This document shows, in pieces, positions 32,849 through 43,028 of a stretch of DNA of 64,000 nt (within the stretch, counting starts at the first letter, position 1; each line of letters starts with the position of its first letter). The DNA comes from Dermanyssus gallinae. Lineage: Eukaryota > Arthropoda > Arachnida > Mesostigmata > Dermanyssidae. The notes beneath the pieces are model-generated. The model searched no databases, was not told where the DNA came from, and worked only from the letters and a program-made list of their open reading frames with translations. The stretch lies in assembly GCA_003439945.1 (NCBI GenBank), contig QVRM01001474.1, forward strand, positions 1 to 64,000, given 5' to 3'. A program made the position numbers and the translations under genes.

Positions 32849-33493
32849 TCATCGGGATCCCTGACAATAAAACAACATATTTACAAGTATTGCAGAGGAT
32901 TTCACCAGCTGGTGCACATGCTCCTTAAAAGTTAGGTCAGCGGTGACTTGTATACCTAAGTCTCTCGTGACGGGAAGCGTGGGGAGAACGGTCCCATTGA
33001 TCTCATAGTCAAAATCAGTCGACCCACGCTTCAGAACGACACATTTCTGAGCCGAGAGAATCATTCCGTTCTCGACACACCAACGGGCGATTCCGTCAAC
33101 AGCCCTTTGCAGCCAAGCGTGCGAGGTGCTGTCATTCACAGGGCAGTAGAGCTTGAAATCGTCGGCGTACTCTAGGTACTTCACCCTAGGAGGGACGTGC
33201 CGGCCGATATTAGAAATAAAGATGGCGTATAGCAGAGGAGACGCGCATCCGCCCTGAGGGACACCCGACGGGGCAGGCCAGGGTCGACTGAGGACGTTGT
33301 CAACCTTGACGCGATACGAGCGGCCGGATAGGTAGGCTTTAAACCATCGAACCGTGGAAGCGTGGATGTCGAGCGAGACCAACTTCTTGATGAGAAGATC
33401 GTGTTCAACCCTGTCGAATGCACTCTTCTGGTCGAAATATATACAGTGGAAGTTGACGTTGTGATTTATATTCATGGCCCAGTCTTGTGTCAT
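32849..33493 (-). pseudogene. CR1-like RT core
   Basis: 214 open codons with all the key RT blocks: motif A YFDQKSAFDRVEHDLL (residues 19-34), motif B SGVPQGGCASPLL (76-88), motif C YLEYADDFKLY (106-116), then QKCVVLKRGS and RDLGIQVTADLTF. The catalytic Asp pair is intact. Only the separation from its N-terminal part by a frame break makes it a pseudogene. Confidence 0.85.
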
Positions 33494-33963
33494 TTCCAGT
33501 AGTCGGGTGCACGTCGAGCGATGTGCGACGAAGCCATGCTAGGCAGGATCGAGGAGAACGTTACGGGTGAGGTGACGAACCAAGTGCGCAACCGCAAGCT
33601 TTTCGAAGACGGTGCACGCGATGGAACACTGAGAACCGGCCGATAGTTGCGGACATCCATTTTGGAGCCTTTTTTGTGTATAGCCGTCACTATCGATTCA
33701 CGGAAGGGGTTGGGTACTTGACCATCATTGTATGAGCGTTCAAATAGCAGTTTCGGAGGCTCGGCGAGAAAAATGGCAAACTTGTTGTAGAAGATCGGTG
33801 GAATGTCATCGGGAGTGTGACTGCATTTCCCTTTCAGATGAGAGAGCACCTTGTAAATTTCTTCTTCCGAGAAAACCAGCGGCGATGGGAGATGTGGAGT
33901 GGCTGGGCCTGTCACCATGTGTGTGAGAAGACGTCGGTGATGTGGACGCGCCTTGTGAGTCAC
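33490..33963 (-). pseudogene. CR1-like RT N-terminal segment
   Basis: FSEEEIYKVLSHLKGKCSHTPDDIPP and ESIVTAIHKKGSKMDVRNYRPV are the RT finger motifs before motif A. The frame is then lost, turning the IACTVFEK-type block into unrelated residues. Confidence 0.8.
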
Positions 33964-34307
33964 GAAACAGAGACGAGAAATGCTGGGCTAACAAGCTGGC
34001 TTTTTATTCCGGCTTAGTAGCAGTAACGTTGACAGATTGCAGAGAGGGTAGAGACCCAGTATCCTTCAGCCGCGCGTTCACATAACGGAAGAAAACTCTG
34101 CCATCGTTGTGATTCAGGTTCAGTTCGGTCAGCGAGCGTTGACGCCTTGTTGCCTTCATCAGTTTTTGATGAAGAGCAACGCTCGGGGACGAAGAGACGA
34201 GATTCTCCAAGAGGGAGACGTAATCGCGAAGGTTGCGCCATTGAGCGTTGGCATCAAGTCTGGGTGTAAAATCGTTGATCAGGAAATTGCAGCAGTCACA
34301 GACTTTC

Positions 34308-35015
34308 TCATACATCGTGTTCACCGTCGCAGTCACGGAAAAGGGCACTCCAGACTATAGCGTTCAGATGGGCAGCCATGTTGACTTCGTCCATCTTTTT
34401 GTAACTGAGACGGATGCAGTCGGATGAGAAGTCGGTGTTTTCCAGAGCGATATCAAAGCTAATTGCTTTGTGATCTGAGTCCACAGGAGGGTCGACAGGT
34501 GTGAGATTTCCTATGATATCGGGGTCGGTGGAGAAGAGCAGGTCTAGCGTAGCCCCCTCTTTGTGTGTGGGAAAATAAATGAGCGGAAGTAGCCCATTGT
34601 CGTCACAACAGTCGGCAAAGACACTCTCTTTCGTCGTGGAGTCGTTGGGAACCGGAACAGACCAGTTTATCCGCGGCAGGTTAAAGTCTCCGACAAGAAC
34701 GATTGGAGCGTCGACAGTACAGTAGAAGTCTATGGCCGCACATGTGTCCCGTATACGGGCGAGACGAGCAGCGGAGTCGCCAGCATTGGTAACATAGAAA
34801 CAGATTACGCGAATTTTGTTGTTATTACTTAGAAGATCGAGTGCCACATGCTCACCAACGAGATCTTGTTTTACACTGACGGCGTTCAGGTGATTGCTGA
34901 CGAGAATGCAGACGCCCCCACCGCGTGACGGTTTGTCGAGGCGAAATACCTGGTAACGACTATTAAAGGAGAGTTCAGCATCAGAGATCGAAACGTCGAA
35001 CCAGGTCTCGCACAC
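34308..35015 (-). pseudogene. CR1-like endonuclease domain
   Basis: 235 open codons. Catalytic landmarks are present: Glu3 (CETWFD), VGDFNLPRINW (108-118), LDLLFST, and SDH at 180-182. This is an apparently intact apurinic-like fold, but the 5' start and the link to RT are broken. Confidence 0.85.
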
Positions 35016-35059
35016 AAAAGGCAGATCAATGTCTTGCGAGGCACAATGCGCGAGAATGG

Positions 35060-35740
35060 CATCAAGTGCCCCCGGTTTGGCGGCCGGGGTTTAGAAAGAG
35101 TGATTTTATTTTACGGTCCCTAGTAGAGGATGGGTCCGGTCCAGGTTTGGTATCGATTGCGAGACGCAAGTCAGACCCAGGGAGTCAATCGGAAGTGGGA
35201 CATTCGATGACATCTGTGTCCCTCACCCTGCCATTGAAGACTTTGATGACGACCCCCTCATTCCAAATGTGTTGATCGAACATTTTGTTGGTGTCCGAGT
35301 CGGGTACCTCGACATAGAAGAAGCTTTAGTGGTCATACCGGGTTTTCAGTTTCTTTATTACGATGGGATAAATTCCGGATGTAGTCAGATGCTTGTGCAG
35401 ATCTTCGGCTCTGAATGCCGGGTCCTGACCAGTAATGAACATGCGCTCAGAGTGAAGACGAACGAAGACTCGAGGTAGAGTCTCCGGTCCATTTTCTGTG
35501 CGGTTACGTACCACCAGGACGCGCTGTTGTTTGCTCGAGTTTTCTTTGATTGTGGCGTTGTCAGCCGGTCGGTTGCGATAAGCTGAAGTGGCAGGGGATG
35601 TGAATTGTATCAGACCCTTCGATCGAGATCAACTGATAGACCTGCTCGTAGAAAGCGCTCCTCCCCGCTGCCTCATTCTTCCACGTTGTAAGTTGCCGGG
35701 ACGGTCACGCAGAGATTCGTTGTTGAAGATGTAAAGATGC
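35060..35740 (-). pseudogene. CR1-like ORF1 C-terminal (RRM-like) region
   Basis: Contains ERMFITGQDPAFRAEDLHKH and VIKKLKTRYDH, then VEVPDSDTNKMFD and WNEGVVIKVFNGRVRD in a neighbouring frame. This pattern is seen at the end of ORF1 in CR1/L2-type elements. The N-terminal half is not recognisable. Confidence 0.65.
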
Positions 35741-36493
35741 TTAATTTAAAACTTAATTAAGTAGCTCAAGGAAGGGGAAGTAATTCTATCCGAGCAAGAC
35801 TCGGTGTTATGCATGGCCGTTAAAGCAACTACTACACATTATACACATACACGAAAATCATTTTCTAATCGACCAATTGCACTTTTCCTTTACATTCTAC
35901 AATCTTTAGTTCATTTATTTTAACAAAAATACATAGTTTGTTCGAAGGCTTGCAGTTACCACGTTTGCTGTGCATGAGTCCTGCACTTGAACAACAAAGT
36001 AAGTTGTATACGTATTATTGTGTGAACGTGCAATTGCAGTAACCTGCAAAGGAAAACGTGCCTTCAAACAGCAGTGCACGTTATCAAACAGAACATTTTG
36101 CACAGTAGTTTGCTTGCATTCAGACGCCTTGTTTTTGTGCCATCTTACCAAAAAGCAGAACAATTTCTTCTGCGGTTTGTTACAGTTCTTTGTTCAAGGG
36201 AACATGCACCTATTAGGTAAGATAGTTTTTAATCTTCGGTCTTTTAGTCCGTACTATCATAGAAGTTCTAATCGCAACAACGAACGGACTGCAAACGATA
36301 AAAAAATCAACGCTTAAGCTAATGACAATGTAATTAAGTTTAGTTATATCACAAAATGATGCAGGGGCACCATCTTACAAAATAACTTAGTGTACTGCAG
36401 TAAAATTGAGCATATCTGCTGTGACCTTGATCTAATGAAGCACCAGGTGAATGATGATATTCATTCCTACATACATCCTTGGCCCGCCTCATA

Positions 36494-36816
36494 ATAGCTG
36501 GCCGAAGAAAGCCAAAAGGCCTCGTCTCGAAGAAAATTGCGCTGAAGCCTTTGCTGCGACGTTCTTTGATGACACTGGGCCTAGCAAAGAAAATCCCCAC
36601 CAGCCGGCGGAGGTTCATTTGGAAGAAGATACAGAACTTCTTCAATTTCTGCTAGCACAGAACGAAATCGAGTACGCGGAGTTAGAGAGAACGCGCGTCA
36701 TGTCGTTCGTCGACGAGCAAATTTTTCTCTGCCCAAACTGCCCAATTGCTGCGTCAGGCATGGACATCGTGGTTGAGCATTTACTTTGTATTCACGAGGT
36801 TAGATGTGTAAGGTAA
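36494..36816 (+). pseudogene. C2H2 gene copy C, promoter and first ~27 codons deleted
   Basis: Homology restarts at about codon 28 (SWPKKAKRPRL) and runs open to the stop. The deletion joins CTTGGCCCGCCTCA of the promoter to ATAGCTGGCC of the gene. The open frame extends 5' to an ATG at 36451, giving a 121-residue potential product with a different N-terminus. The finger is complete (CPNC, 12 residues, H, 4, H), and many differences from the array copies look synonymous. Cys103 is Arg and a few residues of the linker (QQKHIPQ) are missing. Confidence 0.8.
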
Positions 36817-36981
36817 TGATAAAGATATGATAATAGGTAGGATATATATGTATATTTTAGTTCTGTTTTAACTATTTGTAAGTAGAATATGATGTAAGTT
36901 TCTTTTCAATGCAATATACTGGTAATCACCATAGTTGTTCTCCGTGCTATTGTAAAATGTAAAAAAAACCTGCGAGAACAA

Positions 36982-36987
36982 AATAAA
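36982..36987 (+). terminator. Polyadenylation signal of copy C
   Basis: AATAAA at the conserved 3'-flank position. Confidence 0.5.
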
Positions 36988-37146
36988 TATACGTATGAAA
37001 ACTGCACCGTGAATTAATTGTTAATAATTGCTTCATCTGTACATCATTCGAGCCCTCTTTGTTGGGAAACGGCGTTTGGTCACCAGCTGACACATATGGC
37101 AGCAAATACTATCTGTGCAACATAGCAATCGCCCTAGGAAGTCAGT

Positions 37147-37150
<4 letters not shown>

Positions 37151-37181
<31 letters not shown>
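37151..37181. repeat. (TA)n microsatellite
   Basis: TA run replacing the hairpin position in the unit 3' flank. Confidence 0.9.
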
Positions 37182-37185
<4 letters not shown>

Positions 37186-38025
37186 GGTATCTAAAGTAGC
37201 TATATATAACAATTTAGCTCCATTATCTGGATTCGATATATTTATGTGAGAATACTAGAACAAGCCATATTTAATTGTATCCCGCCGTTTGCTGCAAACG
37301 GTAAAAAATAATCTATATGACTGAATAAGAAAAGACTGCGTTCATCAACTGAGAACGCTGGGCCTTAGTATAGTTTTCATTCGCGAATTTGCCGTTTCTC
37401 ATCTCTCTGAATGTTCTGTGGGAGTCTAATATATTTTTGCTAAACGGAACTTTGTTAAAAACCAGATATGTCAGCGTTCTCTGTCCGCTAAAACAAGTCT
37501 GGCTGACGGATTTTTTGGCAATCCTACTGTACGTTTGGCAAAGCAAGTCTTTAAACTACCTAGAAGACAGGGTGTTGATTATAAGTTTGTTTTTCCTGTA
37601 TCCGTTTCTAGCCTTTCTGAGGTACAACTGTAAGTGAGTTCGGTGTTTCGCTAGTACTACTAAGTCTTCTGTGCAAAATGCACGTGTAATTACGAAGAAG
37701 GGAGAATTGGGCAGATAGTCCCAGGGAGCTCGAACACGGTTGGATATTAGATAAAAAAAATATTATATGTCAATATCGCCGTTGGAGTAGCTTTATGTCA
37801 CATATTTCAGTACAAACGAGAGGGCATCCGACGTAGACCATCTTTGATAAAGCCGAATTGTCTCGCCGGGTCCAGTTTTAGGGATATCGTTTTAATTCTC
37901 TTCATGTGTGTGGGTTATTTTTTCATGCCGTGATAGGGCGAAATGTTGGTTGTGATCTTTTAATGATTAAACAGATGGCGTGTTTCGTTTCGTGGCATGC
38001 CTCAGAAGAAAAAGCTTATATATAT

Positions 38026-38845
38026 CTTTTTTCGCAGTGAGAATAATATTACAAAATTTTTTTCTGTTTAATTCTACATTATACACAACATAATTTTAAT
38101 ACATAATCAGAGCAGACCCGGTAGACTACTGCCCGAGGGCAACGAACCTAGCACTGCAGCCGCATTTCCACGTTGCACTTCAATTGATATTCTCTGTAGC
38201 AGAAATTCCCCTGCGCTTTTCTCATCCACCTCACTTGCCGTTTTTTTCCCAATTTCTTTCAGAAATCTTACTGTTGATTCGCCTATGACTTCCATTTTTT
38301 CTATGGCAACTGGCTGCACTATAAAAGGTACCTCTAACTCGCAGTACCTCAGACTTTTCCGCTGCTCCGCTAGATTGGTAACAGCACCTGCTGATCTTGA
38401 AGCAGGTGCTGTTGCCAGCACCAGCTCCGAGGACAGCTGAGGCCGTGCTCTCCCGTCGGCGACACCGGTGTGTTGCAAAAGGAGCAACTATGGGGCGCAC
38501 ATACAGCCTCCCCTAACCGCAGGCCGGCAACGATGCGGAGTGTTGTGTTGTCCAGCATCGTCCCCAGCTGCGGCGAGGGACTGGCTTGAAGCCATTTTGC
38601 GCTCGTATCTTTGAAAGCTGCTAGTAGGCCTGCCTTGCCGAGTGCATCAGCCGTGTTGTCCAGGAGCTTCTTTTGAATGGCTTCGACCACCACAGCATCC
38701 AGAGCATGCCGGCGTGTGTCGTCAAGCACCACGCGGTGACATGCGGCGAACTCCTCCTTTTTGGATGCCATGAGCCTTTCTAGAAAAGACTTGACGTTCG
38801 AAGGAGATATAGATTAAACCAGTTCCTAAAGTGGGGTGATTAAAC
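38026..38845 (-). mobile_element. 5'-truncated LINE with C-terminal restriction-like-endonuclease motif, nested insertion
   Basis: Both sides carry CTTATATAT (38,015-38,023 and 38,846-38,854), a likely target-site duplication, inside a repeat that is uninterrupted at 14.6 kb. The minus strand encodes only the last part of the ORF. Confidence 0.75.
38107..38771 (-). pseudogene. C-terminal ORF of the nested LINE
   Basis: Frame 1 (38,771-38,370): LQASPSPQLGTMLDNTTLRIVAGLRLG, then a Cys/His cluster (CAPHSCSFCNTP...GEHGLSC). Frame 2 (to 38,107): QPVAIEKMEVIGES and SIEVQRGNAAAVLGS, ending at a stop. The same blocks in the same order occur at 56.8-55.9 kb. The segment with the RPDG motif between the two frames is deleted here. 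Confidence 0.75.
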
Positions 38846-39203
38846 CTTATATATTTTGTTTTCATCTCTGTGTTCGATTTTGCAGTCAGATGAACTAACC
38901 ATCTGATTGGTTCTTCAGTCTGATAGCCAGCCGTAATGTTTTTTCCAGCAGGTGGCTGCTTAAGGCGCGGTGCAGGTGCTTCGTCTGAAACGTGTTTAGA
39001 TAAAGATTATTTGCGATGCAGTTAGCACTTGAGAGTGTTGTTGCGATGAGCCGATGGACTGATAGTGGTGTCAAAGACAACACCCGTCATCTGCGATACT
39101 GATGAGCGAATTAAATGAACCGCAATACAAGCATTAGTAGCTAAAATATGTGCATTTGCTGTAGATGATCAGTGTTAGTTTGTCAGCTTTTATTTTAGTT
39201 CTT

Positions 39204-39205
<2 letters not shown>

Positions 39206-39291
<86 letters not shown>

Positions 39292-39308
39292 ATATATATA
39301 TATATATA
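39206..39308. repeat. (TA)n microsatellite
   Basis: About 100 bp of TA with two GA interruptions, directly abutting the fold-back element. Confidence 0.9.
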
Positions 39309-40362
39309 CAGGGTGTTCCTATTTGTGTGTCCAAAACGCTAGGGTATGGTCAAACTCGGTGAGAAAATAATTTTTGCCAATGGGTGGAAGCCAGGAAAAC
39401 GTTTTGTTTAGGAGTGAGGATGAAATTTATAAAAGCAGTTATTCTGTTTTTTTTCTCCTACATAGTTGTGCAAAATCTGCGTTTGCGGGAGAACCAGTCA
39501 GCAGGAAAATTCTGCACAATAAAGTATACATTACTAGCTTGCGTAGCAAAAAGCGAATAGCCAGATTAAGGAAAGTCATAAAAAGTCAAAATGTTACGTT
39601 AACGCTTTTTTGTGCAACATCGTAATTTTTTTCATTACGACCAAAAATGCACGTCCAAAAGACTACTCTCAGGCAATAGCAAATTTAATGTCCACTACAT
39701 TCGTACCAAAGTGATGGTGCTGCGTTACGTATTTGCCAAGTGACTAAGCTTTTTCGACAGTCATAGTTGTTATGTTTCACGTTGAAGTTTTCACGTCCAG
39801 AACCGTAGCATTTTGCCAAGACGTTTCCGCCCCCTCTTTCCATTAGAAAAAATTATTATCGTGCTGAGTTCTACCAAACCTCAAAATATGTACCTAACTT
39901 TCTCATACACCCTATGCAAGTATGCATGCCTTCGCTTTCGATATGACTGTCGAAAAAGCTTAGTTACTTGGCAACTACGTAACGCAGCACCATCACTTTG
40001 GTACGAATGTAGTGGGCATTAAATCTGCTATTGCCTGAAAGTAGTCTTTTGGACGTGCATTTTTGGTCGTAATGGAAAAAATTACGATGTTGCACAAAAA
40101 AGCGTTAACGTAACATTTAGACTTTTTATGACTTTCCTTAATCTGGCTATTCGCTTTTTGCTACGCAAGCTGACTGGTTCTCCCGCAAACGTAGATTTTG
40201 CACAACTACGTAGGAGAGAAAAGACAGAATAACTGCTTTTATAAGTTTCATCCTCACTCCTAAACAAAACGTTTTCCCGGCATCCACCCATTAACAAAAA
40301 TGATTTTCTCACCGAGTTTGACCATACCCTAGCGTTTTGGACACACAAATAGGAACACCCTG
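39309..40362. mobile_element. TA-flanked fold-back (long terminal inverted repeat) element
   Basis: Left arm 39,309-39,764 and right arm 39,942-40,362 are inverted copies of about 420-455 bp, starting CAGGGTGTTCCTATTTGTGT at both ends and flanked by TA. The left arm has about 35 bp absent on the right (around 39,501-39,536). The 177-bp centre has no ORF. The structure and TA duplication fit a non-autonomous Tc1/mariner-type MITE or fold-back element. The small ORFs in the arms are mirror images of one another and not genes. Confidence 0.85.
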
Positions 40363-41334
40363 TATATATAAGATAATTCGAAGATATTCCACATCAGCTC
40401 ACAAAATGCGAATTTAAAGCGAGTTTGAGGTTGTTCTTCGATGGAGAAACTAAGCAGTTTTTTAGAAGTGTTGCTTTGTCTGAAAGATGCCTGAACACAT
40501 TGTAAAGATAATTTTGTTACTAATCAGCTATGCTATAAGTTACATTTCGGCTTGCGAACGCAGTCATTTGTACCGGTGGATATGCCCGCATGCACAGAGC
40601 TAAGATTTTGAGCTGCTTGTGGTTCTAAAATAACATAAAAGTGTTTATAGTATTACAAAAAAACAGATCAACCGTCCTACTCGACATTATACACATTCTG
40701 TGTAAAAGATCTTCTGCAAAACTAAATCAGACTGAACAACCAAAATAGTAAATACAAAATATATATTTTTACTATATAACTGCCTTGTGAACATGTTATC
40801 AATATTTCCTACAAGTGTCAATAAAAAAAAAAAAAACGAACGGAAAAAAAACAAAAAAAAAGGAAGGAAGGAAGAAGAAGTAATTCTATCTGAGAAAGAC
40901 CCGATCCCATGCATTGCCGTCGAGGCAACAACTACACGTTACACACATACACGGGAATAACTCTCTAGTATCATGGCGCGTTTTCTTTGCATTCTACAGT
41001 CCTTAATTTATTTATTTTAACAACAATGCATAGCCTGTTCGAGGGCTTGCAGTTACCACGTTCGCTATATACGCGCTTAAATCCTGCAAGTATACACCGA
41101 AGTACGTTGTATACGTATTATTGTGCGCACGTGAAACGGTAGTTACCTGCAAAAGAACACGGGCTTTCTATATACGTATATGTGATCACGACTGGTGACA
41201 TCGCGAATAGTTCAAGCGCGGCGGGGTTTCCTAGGTTAATTAGCTACATCCTGTGACGAGTGGCGATGGAGAGATGAAGTGGCGAGGGGTTAGATTGCCC
41301 GTTGGCCCGCCTCACCAAATCCCAAACGCTGTCT

Positions 41335-41342
41335 TATAAAAG
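41335..41342 (+). promoter_or_regulatory. TATA box, copy B
   Basis: TATAAAAG, 91 bp before ATG 41426. Confidence 0.65.
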
Positions 41343-41425
41343 CTCTGCAGGCATTACCGAATGGCATATTCATGCTTGCATCCCTGGACGACTAGGACAG
41401 CTTTTCAAGCATCTCCGCGCACACG

Positions 41426-41844
41426 ATGAAGACCGGCTCGCTAAGACGAAAGGCGCTACTTCGCTGCACCCGCCTTAAGTATGGTTCACTACATCCCTCT
41501 TGGGATGATAGCTGGCTGAAGAACGCCCGAGGCCTCGTTTCGAATTGGAGCAGCATCTTCCTTAAGAACACGACTTTGCTGCGACGTTTGTTGATGGCGC
41601 TGGGCCTAGCGAAGGAAATCTTTACCCGCCGGCGGACGTTCCTCTGGAAGGAAATTCAGAGTGTCTTCAACTCTTGGTGGCACTAAACGAATACGACTAC
41701 GGAAAGTTTAAAAGAACATGCGTCGTGTCCTTCGGCGAGCAACAGAGACTTCTATGCACAAAATGCTCACTTGCGGCGTCTTGCATGGACATCTTGATAA
41801 AGTATTTACTTTGTATTCACGAGGTAAAGTGTGTAGGAAAATGA
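41426..41844 (+). pseudogene. C2H2 gene copy B, frameshifted
   Basis: MKTGSLRRKALLRC through SWLKNARG is in frame, then indels near 41,520-41,570 shift it, as in copy A. The remaining half, read in its own frame, ends normally (IHEVKCVGK then TGA). The finger keeps CTKC and the last His, but the first His is Tyr (IKYLLCIH). Copies A and B share the Tyr and the shift region, so they descend from one already damaged gene. Confidence 0.85.
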
Positions 41845-42017
41845 GGTAGATATAGTAATGGGTAGGTAGATAGATGTACATTTTAATTGTTAGGAAGAAG
41901 CTTGGCCAGTTTTGTCTATTTGTAAACGAAATATAATGCAGGTTTTCTGTTAATAGAACAGCTTGGTAATCATTATGGTTATACTTTGTGTTAATGTATA
42001 TTGAAAGAAAACGAGAA

Positions 42018-42023
42018 AATAAA
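42018..42023 (+). terminator. Polyadenylation signal of copy B
   Basis: AATAAA at the conserved place; copy A has AATAAG here. Confidence 0.5.
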
Positions 42024-42360
42024 TACGATAAACTAATTCAACTACATTGTGAGTTCAATCATTTCTTCACTTGTAGCTAAGAAATATAAGTCAGCGGTCA
42101 TCACGCAATTTGCGTGGAGTGGTTTGCTACAGCCTTCACCAAAAATATTAGACTCAGTTCGATGTCACTCTTCAGGATCATCAACAGAACAAATGCAATT
42201 ATCGAAACTGTACCTTCGTATTCGATCTGAGTTCCTGAAAAATACTGTCCGCGCTCATTGGTGTGTGGTATATATATATATATATACTATATCTAGCTCC
42301 CCGAAAAGCAAAACCGTGCACGCAAACTTTACGTAACATAGGTTAGAAATAAGAAGGTAA

Positions 42361-42485
42361 TACGAAAAAAAGAGTCACTCAGGAATCAAGCAGACGCACT
42401 CAAAACTATTCTCATACCTGATGATGCTGGATGACCTAGTGGGGGCGTGGTAGTCAGTAGGCCAACCTCCGCAAAACGGTCATGC
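42361..42485. repeat. Repeat shared with 28,080-28,265
   Basis: Both contain GGAATCAAGCAGACRCACT, CTCATACCTGATRRTG and GGATGACCTAGTGGGGGCGT in the same order. It may be the 3' end of the R1-like element or an independent repeat. Confidence 0.65.
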
Positions 42486-43006
42486 CCATCAGGGCATGCT
42501 TGGTGTGAAATGTTGCTTCTCGGCTGGGCTGATTTAGCCATTCCTCGACGTTTCCTATAATCGTTCAGAGACTGGTACCTAGAGCACTCTACCCCACACT
42601 GTTCAATTCAACTTTGCATCTTTTGTGCTGTGAATTGATCCGTTTGTGATGTAATTGTTATGGGCGTTGTATATTCGCCTAAGGGCGGTCAACCATCTGG
42701 AAAACTCATAGCAGGCACGACGACGACGACAACAACCGGCTGACGTCAACAACAGTGACGATTGCTGCGTTCGTCAGCTGTGTGTGAAATGTTGACATTT
42801 ATATACCATATAAGCAACAATTGTCCCCCAGTGAGCGTGACGACAAGCTACATCAACAACTCCAGACCTGGTGTCGACCATCTGGACAATGTGCCAAGCC
42901 CCGCCGTAGCGGTACCACACTATATGGGTGGTAGTTTTATCGGTTTTCACTTTATAAAGTGTTATTATAAATATTATATACCTTATTTATAAAGTGTTTT
43001 CAGAAT

Positions 43007-43028
43007 ATATATATATATATATATATAT
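43007..43028. repeat. (TA)n microsatellite
   Basis: Short TA run flanked by an inverted AAAGTGTTTT / AAACACTTT pair. Confidence 0.85.

Larger units (their letters stand above)
32400..35740 (-). mobile_element. CR1-like non-LTR retrotransposon, near full ORF2
   Basis: Minus strand: ORF1 C-terminus (about 35,740-35,060), endonuclease (35,015-34,308), linker and RT (to about 32,849). It is the best-preserved LINE of the window, but it has at least three frame breaks (around 34,340, 33,965 and 33,490). Outer ends are estimated. Confidence 0.85.
35760..37690 (+). repeat. Dispersed copy of the C2H2 gene unit, copy C
   Basis: 5' flank from 35,775 (AAGTAATTCTATC, ACTACACATTATACACATAC), 36,160 onward (CAATTTCTTCTGCGG, TTAGGTAAGATAG), gene remnant, 3' flank (GGGAAACGGCGTTTGGTCA at about 37,062) and distal flank 37,310-37,690. 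A deletion removed promoter, TATA and start codon. Confidence 0.85.
37712..39205. repeat. Dispersed repeat family, copy 3, split by a LINE
   Basis: 37,712-38,025 and 38,846-39,205 together match 14,315-14,930 in order; the middle is the inserted LINE fragment. Confidence 0.75.
40380..42130 (+). repeat. Dispersed copy of the C2H2 gene unit, copy B
   Basis: 5' flank 40,386-41,160 matches 22,555-23,100; then promoter, gene and 3' flank as in copy A. The RT insert is absent. An A-rich stretch lies at 40,826-40,872. The middle of the 5' flank (equivalent to 23,110-23,500) is deleted at about 41,165. Confidence 0.85.

Noticed and set aside
39374..40348. Two similar ORFs (83 and 88 codons) in opposite orientation
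   Set aside because: They are the two inverted arms of the fold-back element, not genes.
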